A stretch of DNA of 64,000 bases. Origin: Candidatus Bathyarchaeota archaeon. GTDB lineage: Archaea > Thermoproteota > Bathyarchaeia > Bathyarchaeales > Bathycorpusculaceae. Of this stretch, positions 15,968-26,000 are shown piece after piece (position 1 is the first letter of the stretch; the number at the start of each line of letters is the position of its first letter). The stretch spans positions 248,001 to 312,000 of the forward strand of contig JAOZHZ010000018.1 in assembly GCA_026014615.1 (NCBI GenBank), written 5' to 3'. A program made the translations under genes and the position numbers. The notes beneath the pieces are model-generated. The model worked only from the letters and a program-made list of their open reading frames with translations. It ran no database searches and was not told the DNA's origin.

Positions 15968-16070
15968 ATCAACGCAGAAAATCAGCCCCTCTTCTTTCGG
16001 TTTAAACAAGCATACGTTGCAGAAGGCAATTCCTTGAATCAAGAACCGAATTACCTTTCGGAGTGGCTGA

Positions 16071-17114
16071 TTAGGTTTGCTGCACCAGGATTTTTGCGTC
16101 TTGAAGCAGACAAAAAAAGTTTTGAGGGTTCAAATCATAAGCGTAAGAGTACCCTCTGACGCATGTTCGGATGCAGATGTTACAGTTTCTGGCTTTGGCA
16201 ACTTGGTTTTTGTAGAGGCTGCTTGAGAAATAGTCTTTAAAAGAGCCGCGGTTGAGGTCGTAAGTGTGGTCGTAGGTGCAGTTGAAGATTTTGTTGTCCG
16301 CCGACACGTACACAAACATTTTTGGGAACTGACATAACCAGTGTCTGCCTTCAACGAAATGTCTAAGCACATACGCGGTCTCCATCAACGGGTAACCTTC
16401 ACGTTTAAGCTGAAGCAGTTTCCTGTAGAAAAGCTGCAACTGAGCATCCGTTAACCCGTAATTATGCATAGGCGAATCGGTTCTGCCCTCTTCAAAGCTT
16501 GACTGAACCGTGGGCTCCACCGAATTGTAAGAAATTCCCACATGCAAGTCACGGGCAAGTTTCGCCATCGGATCTATTGCATCAAAATTCAAGCTACTTA
16601 TGGTGGTAACTAACGTAACAGTCGTGTTGCCGACCCTGCGGATTTGCTCAATGCCGTCCATGACCTCGCGGAATGAGCCCTGTCTGCCCCTAATGGAGTC
16701 ATGGTACCCGTTGAAGTAGTCCAAAGAGACAAAGGCAAAATCCAAGTTTCTCAAAGCCCCAGCTTTCTCAGCTAGAAGGGAACCGTTTGTGTTCATGGTT
16801 GTCACAAAGCCTTTGGATTTTGCGTAGTCCACGACTTGCCCGATGTCTTTTCTGACTGTGGGTTCGCCGCCGAAAAGGTAGTAACCACGCATACCACAAT
16901 CGTAAGCATCATCAAGAAGGTTGAAAACAGCTTCAGTGGATAAGTCTTGATTGGCTTTGTGGGACATTTGCCAGTACGTGCAGGTTTTGCATCTGGAATT
17001 GCATGCGTAGGTTATGGCGTGGGCTAAAAAGAAAGGCGTATGCGTAAAGAACTTTGATTTCAACATGGACAAGAAGGTATCGAGAAATCGGTCTCTGTCT
17101 TTTCGTTTAACCAT
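16071..17114 (-). CDS. Radical SAM enzyme with SPASM-like C-terminus
   Basis: The 347-aa product has the cluster motif CNSRCKTC (Cys38, 42, 45; CX3CX2C) and the SAM-binding strand FGGEPTVRKD (residues 81-90). A C-terminal cysteine-rich region (FNCTYD, then CNICIRTC, then FFCLL) suggests one or two auxiliary Fe-S clusters of the SPASM/twitch kind. Such enzymes modify peptides, proteins, sugars or lipids through a 5'-deoxyadenosyl radical. The next gene upstream encodes a second radical SAM protein about 60 bases away, so they are a pair. The substrate cannot be read from sequence. Confidence 0.8.
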   Translation of the reverse strand: MVKRKDRDRFLDTFLSMLKSKFFTHTPFFLAHAITYACNSRCKTCTYWQMSHKANQDLSTEAVFNLLDDAYDCGMRGYYLFGGEPTVRKDIGQVVDYAKSKGFVTTMNTNGSLLAEKAGALRNLDFAFVSLDYFNGYHDSIRGRQGSFREVMDGIEQIRRVGNTTVTLVTTISSLNFDAIDPMAKLARDLHVGISYNSVEPTVQSSFEEGRTDSPMHNYGLTDAQLQLFYRKLLQLKREGYPLMETAYVLRHFVEGRHWLCQFPKMFVYVSADNKIFNCTYDHTYDLNRGSFKDYFSSSLYKNQVAKARNCNICIRTCVRGYSYAYDLNPQNFFCLLQDAKILVQQT

Positions 17115-17175
17115 AAGTTTCTTCCCTTTACCACATCGCTTTCACTCACTCGTATCTTGGAAATAGTCAGGCGCG

Positions 17176-18207
17176 TTAACTGACAAATTTAAGGTAAAAT
17201 TTTGGGTTAGAAACCAGTTCTTCAGCCACTGCCGTCAGCACAGCACCCCGTGAGGCAAGGGAAGCTTCTTTGAAGCAGTTTATCAGGCAGCGTTTGTTGT
17301 CACATGTAGAAACGTCAATTTGGGGCAGATTTAGGTTTTGGCGGTCTTTAAGGTTGAAGAGCTTAGGGCGTTTATAGCATGGATACACATCTAAGTTGCA
17401 GTCGATGGTTATCACGGAACTACCTGCTTTACACTGATACTTCATGGCTTGCCCATCATGCGCCCGTAGTACGTCCTTCATGTAGCCTGAAACATTCGCA
17501 ACATCCGAGCCGCCCAGTTTCATTCGCAAAACCTGCGCGACCATGTCGCGTACGCGGCACGCCGCAGAAGCCTGTGAACATGCAACTTTTCCATCCACCA
17601 CAAAGGTGCCTTCGTTGCAGGATGTGTATGGGTAAGATAAGGCAAAGGAGATGCCTAATTCGTCATTCACAAAACGCACGATGCGCTCTATTTCTTGGGG
17701 ACTCCATTTAGGGTTAAGGAAGGTAATTCCGTATAGCGTGATTCCGCAGGATTTGGCAGTCTTGATGGTTTCCTGCGCCGTTTTAGATATACCAGAAACA
17801 TGTTGAGCATCATCCCAAAACTGCGCATCATAATGGTCAACCGACACAGACAAAACATCCAAGCTTCGACACAGACGACAAAGCGTGTCTTTGGGGATGG
17901 TTCCGTTGGAGGTTAAAGAGGTTATCATACCTTTACTTTTGGCGTACTCCACCACTTCAACCAGATAAGGGTAAAGACCAGTTTCGCCACCAGTAAAATA
18001 TAAGATAGAAAAACGATTTTCCGCCAAAACATCTATGGCAAATTTGGCTTCTTCCAACGGCATATCGTAAGGTTCTTGAGCCCAAATATTGCAGCGGTCG
18101 GTGCAGCGAGCATTGCATCTGGTTGTCACTTGAAGAAGAGCAAACTTTACTTCACCGCGGTTTTTCAGAAAATTAAAAACCGTTGTTGCAACAGTGCGGT
18201 ACTGCAC
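17176..18207 (-). CDS. Radical SAM enzyme with an unusual CX3CX3C motif
   Basis: This 343-aa relative of the neighbouring enzyme has the stretch CNARCTDRCNIW. The three cysteines are residues 31, 35 and 39, giving CX3CX3C where CX3CX2C is the rule. The SAM-binding motif FTGGETGLYP (71-80) is normal. The C-terminus has paired cysteines (YQCKAGSS, VYPCYKRP, CDNKRCLINC) of a SPASM-like auxiliary site. It lies just upstream of the companion enzyme and downstream of an ABC exporter. Either the extra residue is tolerated by a loop change, or the cluster is bound differently; the reading frame on both sides is intact, so it is not a frameshift. Confidence 0.78.
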   Translation of the reverse strand: MQYRTVATTVFNFLKNRGEVKFALLQVTTRCNARCTDRCNIWAQEPYDMPLEEAKFAIDVLAENRFSILYFTGGETGLYPYLVEVVEYAKSKGMITSLTSNGTIPKDTLCRLCRSLDVLSVSVDHYDAQFWDDAQHVSGISKTAQETIKTAKSCGITLYGITFLNPKWSPQEIERIVRFVNDELGISFALSYPYTSCNEGTFVVDGKVACSQASAACRVRDMVAQVLRMKLGGSDVANVSGYMKDVLRAHDGQAMKYQCKAGSSVITIDCNLDVYPCYKRPKLFNLKDRQNLNLPQIDVSTCDNKRCLINCFKEASLASRGAVLTAVAEELVSNPKFYLKFVS

Positions 18208-18283
18208 AGGTTCACCCCCATGAACGTGAAATTAAACAAACTTTGGTTGGGACTTGTGCTTTCCTAAATTCCTTCACGTAACG

Positions 18284-19138
18284 TTAGGTAAATTCCTTTC
18301 TCTCAAAGAGCAACAAGCCCAGAACAAACATCACGACAAAGTACCCTACCATGATTGCAATTCCTTCAGGGATAGTGGCAATATACGTTGTGATGTTCAG
18401 GGGACCAGCATCAATTGTCATGATATGCGGTGGGTAAGGCACAATGAACACGCTGGAAATTATGCCTGCTCCGTAAGTTAGGATAAACCACGGTTCTATT
18501 TGGGCAAAGGTGCTTGCAACCAATTCGATAATGCCGAAGGCGAAAAGGAAGAGAATAACGGTTGTTAAGATAGCTATGGAACTGCTTTTGAACAGCGCAC
18601 TAAAGAAGAACGTGAAGCCTAGAACAGAGACCATGTACAGCCAAGTGAAAAGCAAAGACTCCCAGAACTGGACTGGCACGTTGAAGCCGAAATACGCCAA
18701 GCCGTTACCGAGTGTTATGACCGTAAATATGCCCAGAATGATTGTGGAGGCTATGAAGGCGCCCAACCATTTCCCAATGTAAATAGAGCTTCGTCTTATG
18801 GGGTTGGGGATTCCGAAGTAGCCTGTTTTGTTCTGGAATTCTCCCGAGATGGCGTCTCCTCCGAAGAAAATTCCCGAAAGAATCACCACAAAGGTGGTTA
18901 CGCTTCCCCACCAGTTGCTGTAAAAACCCAGAGGGGTATCTCTAAAGCCAGCGGGGTTATAGTAGCCCACGGCGAAAGTAAGCAAGCCACCGATAAGAAG
19001 CGTGATTATGGCAAGTATGAGGAACCGTCGTGACCTGAAGTAGTCAAGAAACGTGTATTTTGTAATTATGCCCACTTGCGCCATGCCGCTGGGAACAAGG
19101 TTTTCTTTAACTGCTTTAAGGTCACTCATGTCAATCAC
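18284..19138 (-). CDS. ABC-2 type transporter permease
   Basis: This 284-aa membrane protein has six hydrophobic helices in the ABC-2 arrangement: a cytoplasmic start, FLILAIITLLIGGLLTFAVG, a long first extracytoplasmic loop, then helices including FVVILSGIFFGGDAISGE, whose GDAISGE is typical of the GEF/DAISxE coupling region of NosY-like permeases. Four bases overlap the ATPase gene upstream (ATGA junction), so the two form one exporter. It may export products of the radical SAM pair downstream or a lipid/antibiotic; the substrate is unknown. Confidence 0.82.
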   Translation of the reverse strand: MIDMSDLKAVKENLVPSGMAQVGIITKYTFLDYFRSRRFLILAIITLLIGGLLTFAVGYYNPAGFRDTPLGFYSNWWGSVTTFVVILSGIFFGGDAISGEFQNKTGYFGIPNPIRRSSIYIGKWLGAFIASTIILGIFTVITLGNGLAYFGFNVPVQFWESLLFTWLYMVSVLGFTFFFSALFKSSSIAILTTVILFLFAFGIIELVASTFAQIEPWFILTYGAGIISSVFIVPYPPHIMTIDAGPLNITTYIATIPEGIAIMVGYFVVMFVLGLLLFERKEFT

Positions 19139-20091
19139 AACGTGTTCTTTATCAGTTTCAGGTAAGCGTCTTCAAGCTCCGAAGAAGACGGCTTATAACT
19201 GATTACCCCAACCTTCATCTGCACCAAATCACCCAGAAGCCGTTCTTGAACATCCAAACCGCCGTTGAACTTGATTCGAATCGTCTTGGCATCCTTCTTG
19301 TCGGCACTAACTACGTCAGGAAGAACCGCAATGGTGTTAGCCAGCAAAGAATCATCAAGGGGACGCAGCAACCCAACTTCAACTAGGTTTGCGCCTCCAG
19401 AAAACTTGGCAGCAACATTTTGGATAGTATCGTAAATAACAAGTTTACCGTGGTCAATCATGGCTACTTCGTCGCAGACTTCAGAGACTTCGCTTAAAAG
19501 GTGAGAGCTCATGAAAATTAGGCGCTGCTTGCTTTTTAGGGACTTCACAATTTCCCTAACTTCACTCATGCCTCGGGGATCCAAGCCAGTTGTCGGTTCA
19601 TCCAAAAGCAAGATACTGGGATTACTCAGAAGAGCAGAAGCCACGCAGATTCTTTGTTTCATGCCTTTGGAGAATTTGCCAACCCGTTTGTCTATCCACT
19701 CTTCCATATGGACTTCAGCAACAGCAGCTTCAATGCTTTTAGCGCGTTCCTCGGCAGGTACACCCCTGATTTCAGCAATCATCCTCAAGGCTTCTCGGGG
19801 AGTCAAAGCAGGGTAAATCTCAGGCGTCTCAATCAGAGTGCCAACCGACGCCAACGCTGCTTTCTTTTGAGTATGCACGTTTACGCCGTTTATCAACGCC
19901 TGCCCTGAAGAAGGTCTAATCAGGTCGGTGAACATTTTAAGCGTGGTCGTTTTTCCCGCACCGTTGGGACCAAGGAAACCAACGCATTTAGAGCCCTCAA
20001 TCTTCAGGTTCAGGTTGGAGACTGCAGGAAACGCTCCGAAGTTTTTGGAAAGATTCACGGCTTCGATTGAGGGGTTTGACAAGGCGACCAC
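19135..20091 (-). CDS. ABC transporter ATP-binding protein (exporter type)
   Basis: This 318-aa ATPase has Walker A GPNGAGKT (residues 41-48), the signature KFSKGMKQR (near 148), Walker B ILLLDEPTTGLD and the H-loop FMSSHLLSE. The C-terminal ~100 residues beyond the nucleotide-binding domain match the DrrA/CcmA-like extension, ending in a region like SELEDAYLKLI. It energises the permease encoded directly downstream (overlapping by 4 bases). The pair resembles NosF/NosY and Bce-like exporters. Confidence 0.88.
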   Translation of the reverse strand: MVALSNPSIEAVNLSKNFGAFPAVSNLNLKIEGSKCVGFLGPNGAGKTTTLKMFTDLIRPSSGQALINGVNVHTQKKAALASVGTLIETPEIYPALTPREALRMIAEIRGVPAEERAKSIEAAVAEVHMEEWIDKRVGKFSKGMKQRICVASALLSNPSILLLDEPTTGLDPRGMSEVREIVKSLKSKQRLIFMSSHLLSEVSEVCDEVAMIDHGKLVIYDTIQNVAAKFSGGANLVEVGLLRPLDDSLLANTIAVLPDVVSADKKDAKTIRIKFNGGLDVQERLLGDLVQMKVGVISYKPSSSELEDAYLKLIKNTL

Positions 20092-20123
20092 GGCTTAATC
20101 CTATTTTAGTTTACCATGTATTT

Positions 20124-21332
20124 CTATCTTGTCATCATCTTTCTGAACACGGGCACTGCGATAGCAGTCATAACTACTCCGAACGCGATTAAGATTATTA
20201 GCTCGTTTGAGATTGCAGGTATATCTGCGCCAAGCACCATAACTTTTCTGAGAGCATCTGCAGCATATGTGAGCGGCAGGAACTGCGAAATTGTTTGCAT
20301 GTACCAAGGCATCTGCTGTATTGGGAACAGTACACCGCTGAGGAACATCATCGGAAACATCAGTGTTGTCATCATCATTTGCGCTGTCTCTTGGTCTTTC
20401 GCAAAGGAGGTTATCACAACACCTAGACCTACGAATGCAAACACGCCTAACAGGAGCAAGGCGAACACAAGGAAAATGTTCCCGTGAATTGTAACTCCGA
20501 ATAAACCTACAGCCAACGCCAGTATTATAGCGCCTTGAAGCAAGCCTCGTGCGGTCTGCGCCAAAGTTTTACCTAAGATTATGGATAGTCTGTTGATTGG
20601 GGCAACCATCATGCCGTCCATTGTACCGACTTCCTTTTCTTGAGATATCGCAACGGGCAACCCAGTCATTACACTCATCATAACGGTCATCGCCATTATG
20701 CCGGGGGCAATGAAGTCGAAGTAGCTAGCATTTCCGGAGACCACACCTTCAGTTTGGACCGTGTATGGCTTCACGATTGCAAGGGAATTATTTGCGGTAA
20801 CGGAGGTGTTCAACATTTGGACATTTTGTTGGGCAAGCATTGTTCCCATTTGGTCAAATGTTGCAGATAACGCAGCCTGCATAGTTGCGGAGATTGTTGG
20901 GTTTGACTGGTCAGTTATTATGATTATGGTTCCTTGCTCTCCAGACATAATGCAGGCGGAGAAATTGCTAGGTATAACAATTCCACCATTCAGCTCACCC
21001 TTCTGCACGCGATCCTTAATTTCATCTACGTTTGATGCTTCGTAAAGCGTCAGCATGTTTGTTTGATTGTTAATCTGCTGTAAACCCATGATGAAAGCTT
21101 GGCTGGGAATTGTGGAATTGCCAAAGCCTGAATCTTCATTTACTAAAGCAACGGGCAGATTACTTACTGTGGTGCCGTTGGATGGATAAATGAATCCAAT
21201 CATAGTCATCATGAACAAGGGCATCACAATAAGCAGAACCAGCCCCATTCGGTTTCGATAGAGTTCAGTTATGTCTTTCCATGCAATTCGAAAGCTGTGT
21301 GAGAGAAGATTTTTTGCACCCATATTAATCAC
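20124..21332 (-). CDS. ABC-2 permease with large extracytoplasmic domain
   Basis: The 402-aa product has one N-terminal helix (RMGLVLLIVMPLFMMTMIGFI), an extracytoplasmic domain of about 170 residues (Asn-rich, with N-glycosylation-like sites), and then five helices. The repeated GTMDGMMVAPINRLSIILGK stretch is the usual coupling segment (ExG-like) of DrrB/YhgE-type permeases. It follows its ATPase by 3 bases. It is a second, separate exporter from the one at 18284-20091, and both probably share the regulator at 22448. Confidence 0.82.
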   Translation of the reverse strand: MINMGAKNLLSHSFRIAWKDITELYRNRMGLVLLIVMPLFMMTMIGFIYPSNGTTVSNLPVALVNEDSGFGNSTIPSQAFIMGLQQINNQTNMLTLYEASNVDEIKDRVQKGELNGGIVIPSNFSACIMSGEQGTIIIITDQSNPTISATMQAALSATFDQMGTMLAQQNVQMLNTSVTANNSLAIVKPYTVQTEGVVSGNASYFDFIAPGIMAMTVMMSVMTGLPVAISQEKEVGTMDGMMVAPINRLSIILGKTLAQTARGLLQGAIILALAVGLFGVTIHGNIFLVFALLLLGVFAFVGLGVVITSFAKDQETAQMMMTTLMFPMMFLSGVLFPIQQMPWYMQTISQFLPLTYAADALRKVMVLGADIPAISNELIILIAFGVVMTAIAVPVFRKMMTR

Positions 21333-21335
21333 CTT

Positions 21336-22358
21336 TTATCGTATCCTTGATTGTTGCCGAGCAAAGGGCCCGCGATGTTCTGCCATAGGCATCTTCTGGT
21401 CTGCGCTATCGCGTACTTGGTGACCAGTTATGTGTAGAAATACGTCTTCTAGGGTAGGTTGAAGATTTTCCATAGAAGTTATCTTTCCACCCTTTGATCT
21501 TATCGCGTCAATTATGGAGTCGAATGCTTCTTCGCCGTGAACAAGAATCTTCAAATGTGTACTATCTTCTTGAGTTACTGAATCGGAGCAGTGAAGTTCC
21601 TGAATCGTCGCAATAATTTCAGGGGTAAGGTTGGAGAGTTCCAGTTTTATGACAGTTGCATTCGCTCCTGAGAATTGTTTTTTCAAATTCACCGACGTAT
21701 CAAGCGCCTCGATTTTTCCGTGATCGACGATTGCTATGCGGTCACACATCAAATCTGCGTCCACCATCATGTGGGTGGTTACGATGACTGTTGTTCCGTT
21801 TTCCCGGTTAAGCTTCTTGACAAACTCTCTAATCTCCACCGATGACTGAGGATCCAACCCAAGCGTGGGTTCATCCAAATACAAAACTTTGGGCGTGTTT
21901 AGTAGTGCCCGCACCACATTCATCCTCTGCCGCATGCCTGTGGAGAAGGTTCCAACTTGTGCGTTCTTGAATTTGGTAAGTTGAACTAATTCTAGTAGTT
22001 CGTCAATGCGTTTTCTGAGAACATCTTTGGGGATATTGAAGAGGCTACCAAAAAACCACAGGTTCTCCTTAGCAGTCAAACGATTGTACATTATCATCTT
22101 CTCAGATACAATTCCGATTAGCTTACGCACTTCAGTATCATTCTTGACTATATCGTAGCCACCGATTATGGCCGTTCCACTTGTGGGTTTTGCTAAAGTG
22201 GAAAGCATACGCAGGGTCGTGCTTTTGCCTGCGCCGTTAGGACCAAGCAGCCCGAAAATTTCGCCTTCTTTCACGTTGAAAGATATGTTATCAACAGCCG
22301 TGAACTTGCCAAACGTTTTTGTCAGGTTCTTGACTTCAATTATAGACCCATTCTGCAC
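21336..22358 (-). CDS. ABC transporter ATP-binding protein (DrrA-like)
   Basis: The 340-aa product carries Walker A GPNGAGKS (39-46), the signature TFSTGMRQR, Walker B VLYLDEPTLGLD and the H-loop VTTHMM. The C-terminal extension ends in the LEDVFLHITG motif common to daunorubicin-resistance-type ATPases. It precedes the permease gene by 3 bases on the minus strand. The PadR gene at 22448 is divergent, 89 bases away, so that gap probably holds the shared promoters. Confidence 0.88.
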   Translation of the reverse strand: MQNGSIIEVKNLTKTFGKFTAVDNISFNVKEGEIFGLLGPNGAGKSTTLRMLSTLAKPTSGTAIIGGYDIVKNDTEVRKLIGIVSEKMIMYNRLTAKENLWFFGSLFNIPKDVLRKRIDELLELVQLTKFKNAQVGTFSTGMRQRMNVVRALLNTPKVLYLDEPTLGLDPQSSVEIREFVKKLNRENGTTVIVTTHMMVDADLMCDRIAIVDHGKIEALDTSVNLKKQFSGANATVIKLELSNLTPEIIATIQELHCSDSVTQEDSTHLKILVHGEEAFDSIIDAIRSKGGKITSMENLQPTLEDVFLHITGHQVRDSADQKMPMAEHRGPFARQQSRIR

Positions 22359-22447
22359 GAGAGTTCACCTTACCAAATATAATTCACTGCAATATATCGC
22401 GGCAAAATATAAGTATTACCCAAAACAACAGTAGATACGTAAGGCAT

Positions 22448-23032
22448 ATGCCCGCGAATACGGAAGATAGAACAACCGCGAGTTGGATGAAAGAAGCCCA
22501 GAAAGGCTACATACGCATCGGCGTACTTATCCTTCTCAACAAGAAGCCCACCCACGGCTACGAAATCATGAAAGAAATCAAAGACCGAACCAAAGGCTTC
22601 TGGAAACCAACACCCGGAGGAGTTTACCCCATTCTCAGAAGCCTAGAAAAAGCAGGGTACATCAAAGGGGAATGGCAAACACAGAAAAACCGCAAACTCA
22701 AAGTTTACAAAATCACCAACTCAGGCAATCTCATTCTGAAACATGCCATTTTGAAACAAAACGAAATCACAAACAACATCAGCAAGCTTTTTCGGGAATT
22801 CTCAAGAGACGTGTTGAAGGTTGAAACGGAGTCTTTTCCAATGCCGAAAATGGCTTACCCCTTTCACATGTTTGAAGATGACGAAAAAGCAGAAACCATC
22901 ACGGAACTGGAGCATCAGCGAGCACACATCTTAGAAAACATAAAAGGGATGAAAGAAAAACTGAAGAGACTTAACAAACAAATTGCCCAAGCAAAACAAA
23001 CAGAGAAAAAGAACAGTCAAAAAACTGCTTAA
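22448..23032 (+). CDS. PadR-family transcriptional regulator
   Basis: The 194-aa product has a PadR winged helix in the expected place (residues about 19-90): IRIGVLILLNKKPTHGYEIM, then the PGGVYPILRSLEKAGYI recognition segment, then the basic wing. A C-terminal dimerisation helix pair (about 140-180) is charged and coiled-coil-like (NIKGMKEKLKRLNKQIAQAK). PadR proteins usually repress drug exporters until a ligand binds. Its divergent placement against the exporter operon fits that role. The 3' end overlaps the P-type ATPase gene by 4 bases in convergent orientation. Confidence 0.85.
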   Translation: MPANTEDRTTASWMKEAQKGYIRIGVLILLNKKPTHGYEIMKEIKDRTKGFWKPTPGGVYPILRSLEKAGYIKGEWQTQKNRKLKVYKITNSGNLILKHAILKQNEITNNISKLFREFSRDVLKVETESFPMPKMAYPFHMFEDDEKAETITELEHQRAHILENIKGMKEKLKRLNKQIAQAKQTEKKNSQKTA

Positions 23033-26000
23033 CGTTGTCTGGGACTTAGCAGTTCCAGATACTCAGGGTTGGTCTTGCCGTATTTTTCTTGTAAGTTACG
23101 ATTTATTTTCAGCCAGTCCTCAAGCAGCATTGGCCACGTCTCGCTGGTAACCACACGTTTCAGGATGTATTCTTTCATGGGTCCTTCCCGCTTGATTACT
23201 CGTTTATGCCAGTCAATACTGACTAAGCCGCCGCGACGTAGATGTTGTAAGCTTTGCAGGACTTGGTCGGAGTCTATGGGGTAACTGAGGCTTCCTGACA
23301 AGTCTTCCAGCAGGCTGTCCAGCGAGATTTCATGTTCAAGGCGTAGACAAATTACGGCGGCGATGTTCTGTACCAGACGGGCGTTCCTGCTTAGGTAAGC
23401 GATGCGCCGTTTGGGAATCAGCACTTGTTCTATGCGGTAGGAATGACGTTTGTAGAACCACTGTTTAACCACTTCTGCAAGAGCCAAGTAAGCTCCGATA
23501 AGCATCGCTAGGAAAACGAAGAAGAGCATAGGAGGAGGCACGAAACTGAAGTATTGGTCGCCAAGGAACGTGTAGGGTATAGCGATGGCAAATGCGACGA
23601 TGCTGATGCTACTGAGCACCAAAATTCTTCCAGGTTTGCTGGTCCAGAAGGGCGACTTCCGTGTTCGAATAGCAAAAATAACGAAGGTTTGCGTAGCCAG
23701 CGATTCGAGGAACCATGCAGTCTGGAAGAGAGGTTCACGGGGCAAAGCGGGGAACAGGGGGAAGAATATGAACAGCATTATGAAGAAGGTTAAGAAGTCG
23801 AAAATGGAGCTTACAGGCCCCAAGTAAAGCATGAAGTTGCGTATGAAGCCGATGTCCCAACGTTTTGGTTTCTCCACGTATTCGGGGTCAACGTTGTCGG
23901 TTGTTATGGTAGATTGGGACAGGTCGTAGAGTAGGTTGTTGAGAAGTATCTGGATGGGGAGCATGGGCAGAAAATCATAACCCAACAAAGGCAAAACCAG
24001 AGAAGCCCCTGCGACGCTGAACATGTTGCCGAAGTTGCTGCTGACGCCCATCATGACGTACTTCATGGTATTACCGAAGGTTTTTCTGCCCTCCAGCACA
24101 CCCTCCGCGAGAACGGTCAGGTCATTCTTCAACAAGATAATGTCGGCGGATTCTTTGGCGACATCAACCGCGTTATCAACCGACACGCCTACGTCGGCGG
24201 TTTTAAGGGAAGGCGCATCGTTTATGCCGTCGCCCATAAAGCCAACTACGTGACCGTTGTCTTTTAGCAGGTTGATGATGCGGTCTTTCTGGACGGGGGT
24301 AACTCTTGCGAAAACGTTGGCTTCTTCCACCACACGAGCTAAAGCGTCGTCATGCATCTGAGCGATTTCGCTTCCAAGCGCTACGCTTTTAACTTCGAAG
24401 CCGAGTTGCTCGCAGGTTTTTCGTGCCACCAGTTCGTTGTCGCCTGTGAGGATTTTCAGTTCAATTCCAGCGTTGCTGAGGAGCCCAAGCGACTGCTTCG
24501 CCGTTTCCTTTGGTGGGTCAAGAAACGCTACGAATCCGAGGAAGACCATGTCGCTTTCATCGTTGACTGAGTAGGTGGCTTTTTCTTCTCTGAGCTTCTT
24601 GTAGGCAACACCCAAAACACGGAAACCTTCAGAACTTAAGTCAAAATACTTCTGCTCAGCCCTCTTGAGTGTTTCATCAGTGAAGTCCGCCATTAACCCA
24701 TTGATTTCGGTGAAAGTGGAGACTTTGAGGATTTCTTCGGGGGCGCCTTTAGCTATGAAGAAACGTTGGCGGTCTTTTTCAACAACCACGCTTACGCGTC
24801 TACGGACGAAATCGAAGGGGACTTCGTCGATTTTCTGGTAGCCGCTGATGTCTTGGGCTTCATGATCCAGTATGGCTTCGTCCAAGGGGCTCTTCAACCC
24901 CGTTTGGTAGAAACTGTTCAGGTAAGAGTACAGTAGAACTTTGTCGTCTTCTTTGCCTTCAGCATCCACATGCAACACAAGTTTAATCTTGTTCTCAGTT
25001 AGCGTACCTGTTTTGTCTGTGCAGAGCACGTTCATGCTACCAAAGTTTTCGATGGAAGCTAAGCGTTTAACGATGACACCTTTTTTTGACATCGCCAAGG
25101 CACCGCGGGAAAGGTTCACCGTGATAATCATGGGTAAAAGCTCGGGAGTCAAACCCACAGCCAGAGCCACTGAGAAAAGCAGGGCGTTCAGGATGCCGTT
25201 TGTGTCAGGATGCAACAAGGCATTGATCAAGAAGACGAACAGCACCAGCAGCAGGGTAACCTGCATGATGAGGAAGCCGAAGCTTTTGATGCCACGTTCG
25301 AATTCGGTTTCAGGGGCTGCTTCGACGAGTTTCTTGGCGATTTTGCCGTATTCAGTTGTGGTTCCTGTGCGAACAACTACGGCGGTTGCGGTGCCGCTGA
25401 CGATGGATGTCCCCATGAAAAGGTAGTTGTTCCATTCACCAAGAGAGGCGTCTTTGACGTTAACAATTGTGGGTGTTTTTTCCACAGGAAAGGATTCGCC
25501 CGTGAGCGAGGACTGGTTCACGAAAAGGTCTTTTGCGGTTATTACTCGGGCGTCGGCGGGGGTTATGTCGCCTGCGGAAAGGTAAATGATGTCTCCGGGA
25601 ACGATGTCGTGGAGTTTGATTTCTTTTCGTATACCGTCTCGAAGCGCGGTTGCGGTGGTGGTTACTTTTTCTTTCAGCGTTTCAGCGGCTTGTTCAGCTT
25701 TGGATTCCTGATAAAAATCCAGAATCACACTAAGGAAAACAATTATGTAGATTATAACAAAGTTGGCAATTTGCCCCAAGAAGCCTGAAATTAAGCCAGC
25801 AACCATCAAAATGATAACTAAGGGGCTTTTGAAGTTCATCAGAAACTGAAACACCGCAGAATGCTTCTTTCCGTGGGCAAGCTCGTTGGCGCCGTAAAGG
25901 TCTAGGCGTTCTTCAGCTTCTTCAGAAGAAAGACCTGACTGCGAAGTTCCCAGTTTAGAATAAATCTGATTAACGGGTAAGCTTAGGAGTTCTTCGGCGC

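Noticed and set aside
15968..18283. A peptide precursor for the radical SAM pair
   Set aside because: The gaps at 15968-16070, 17115-17175 and 18208-18283 are too short or lack a start, and the 70-aa protein at 15755 is a membrane stub, not a precursor.
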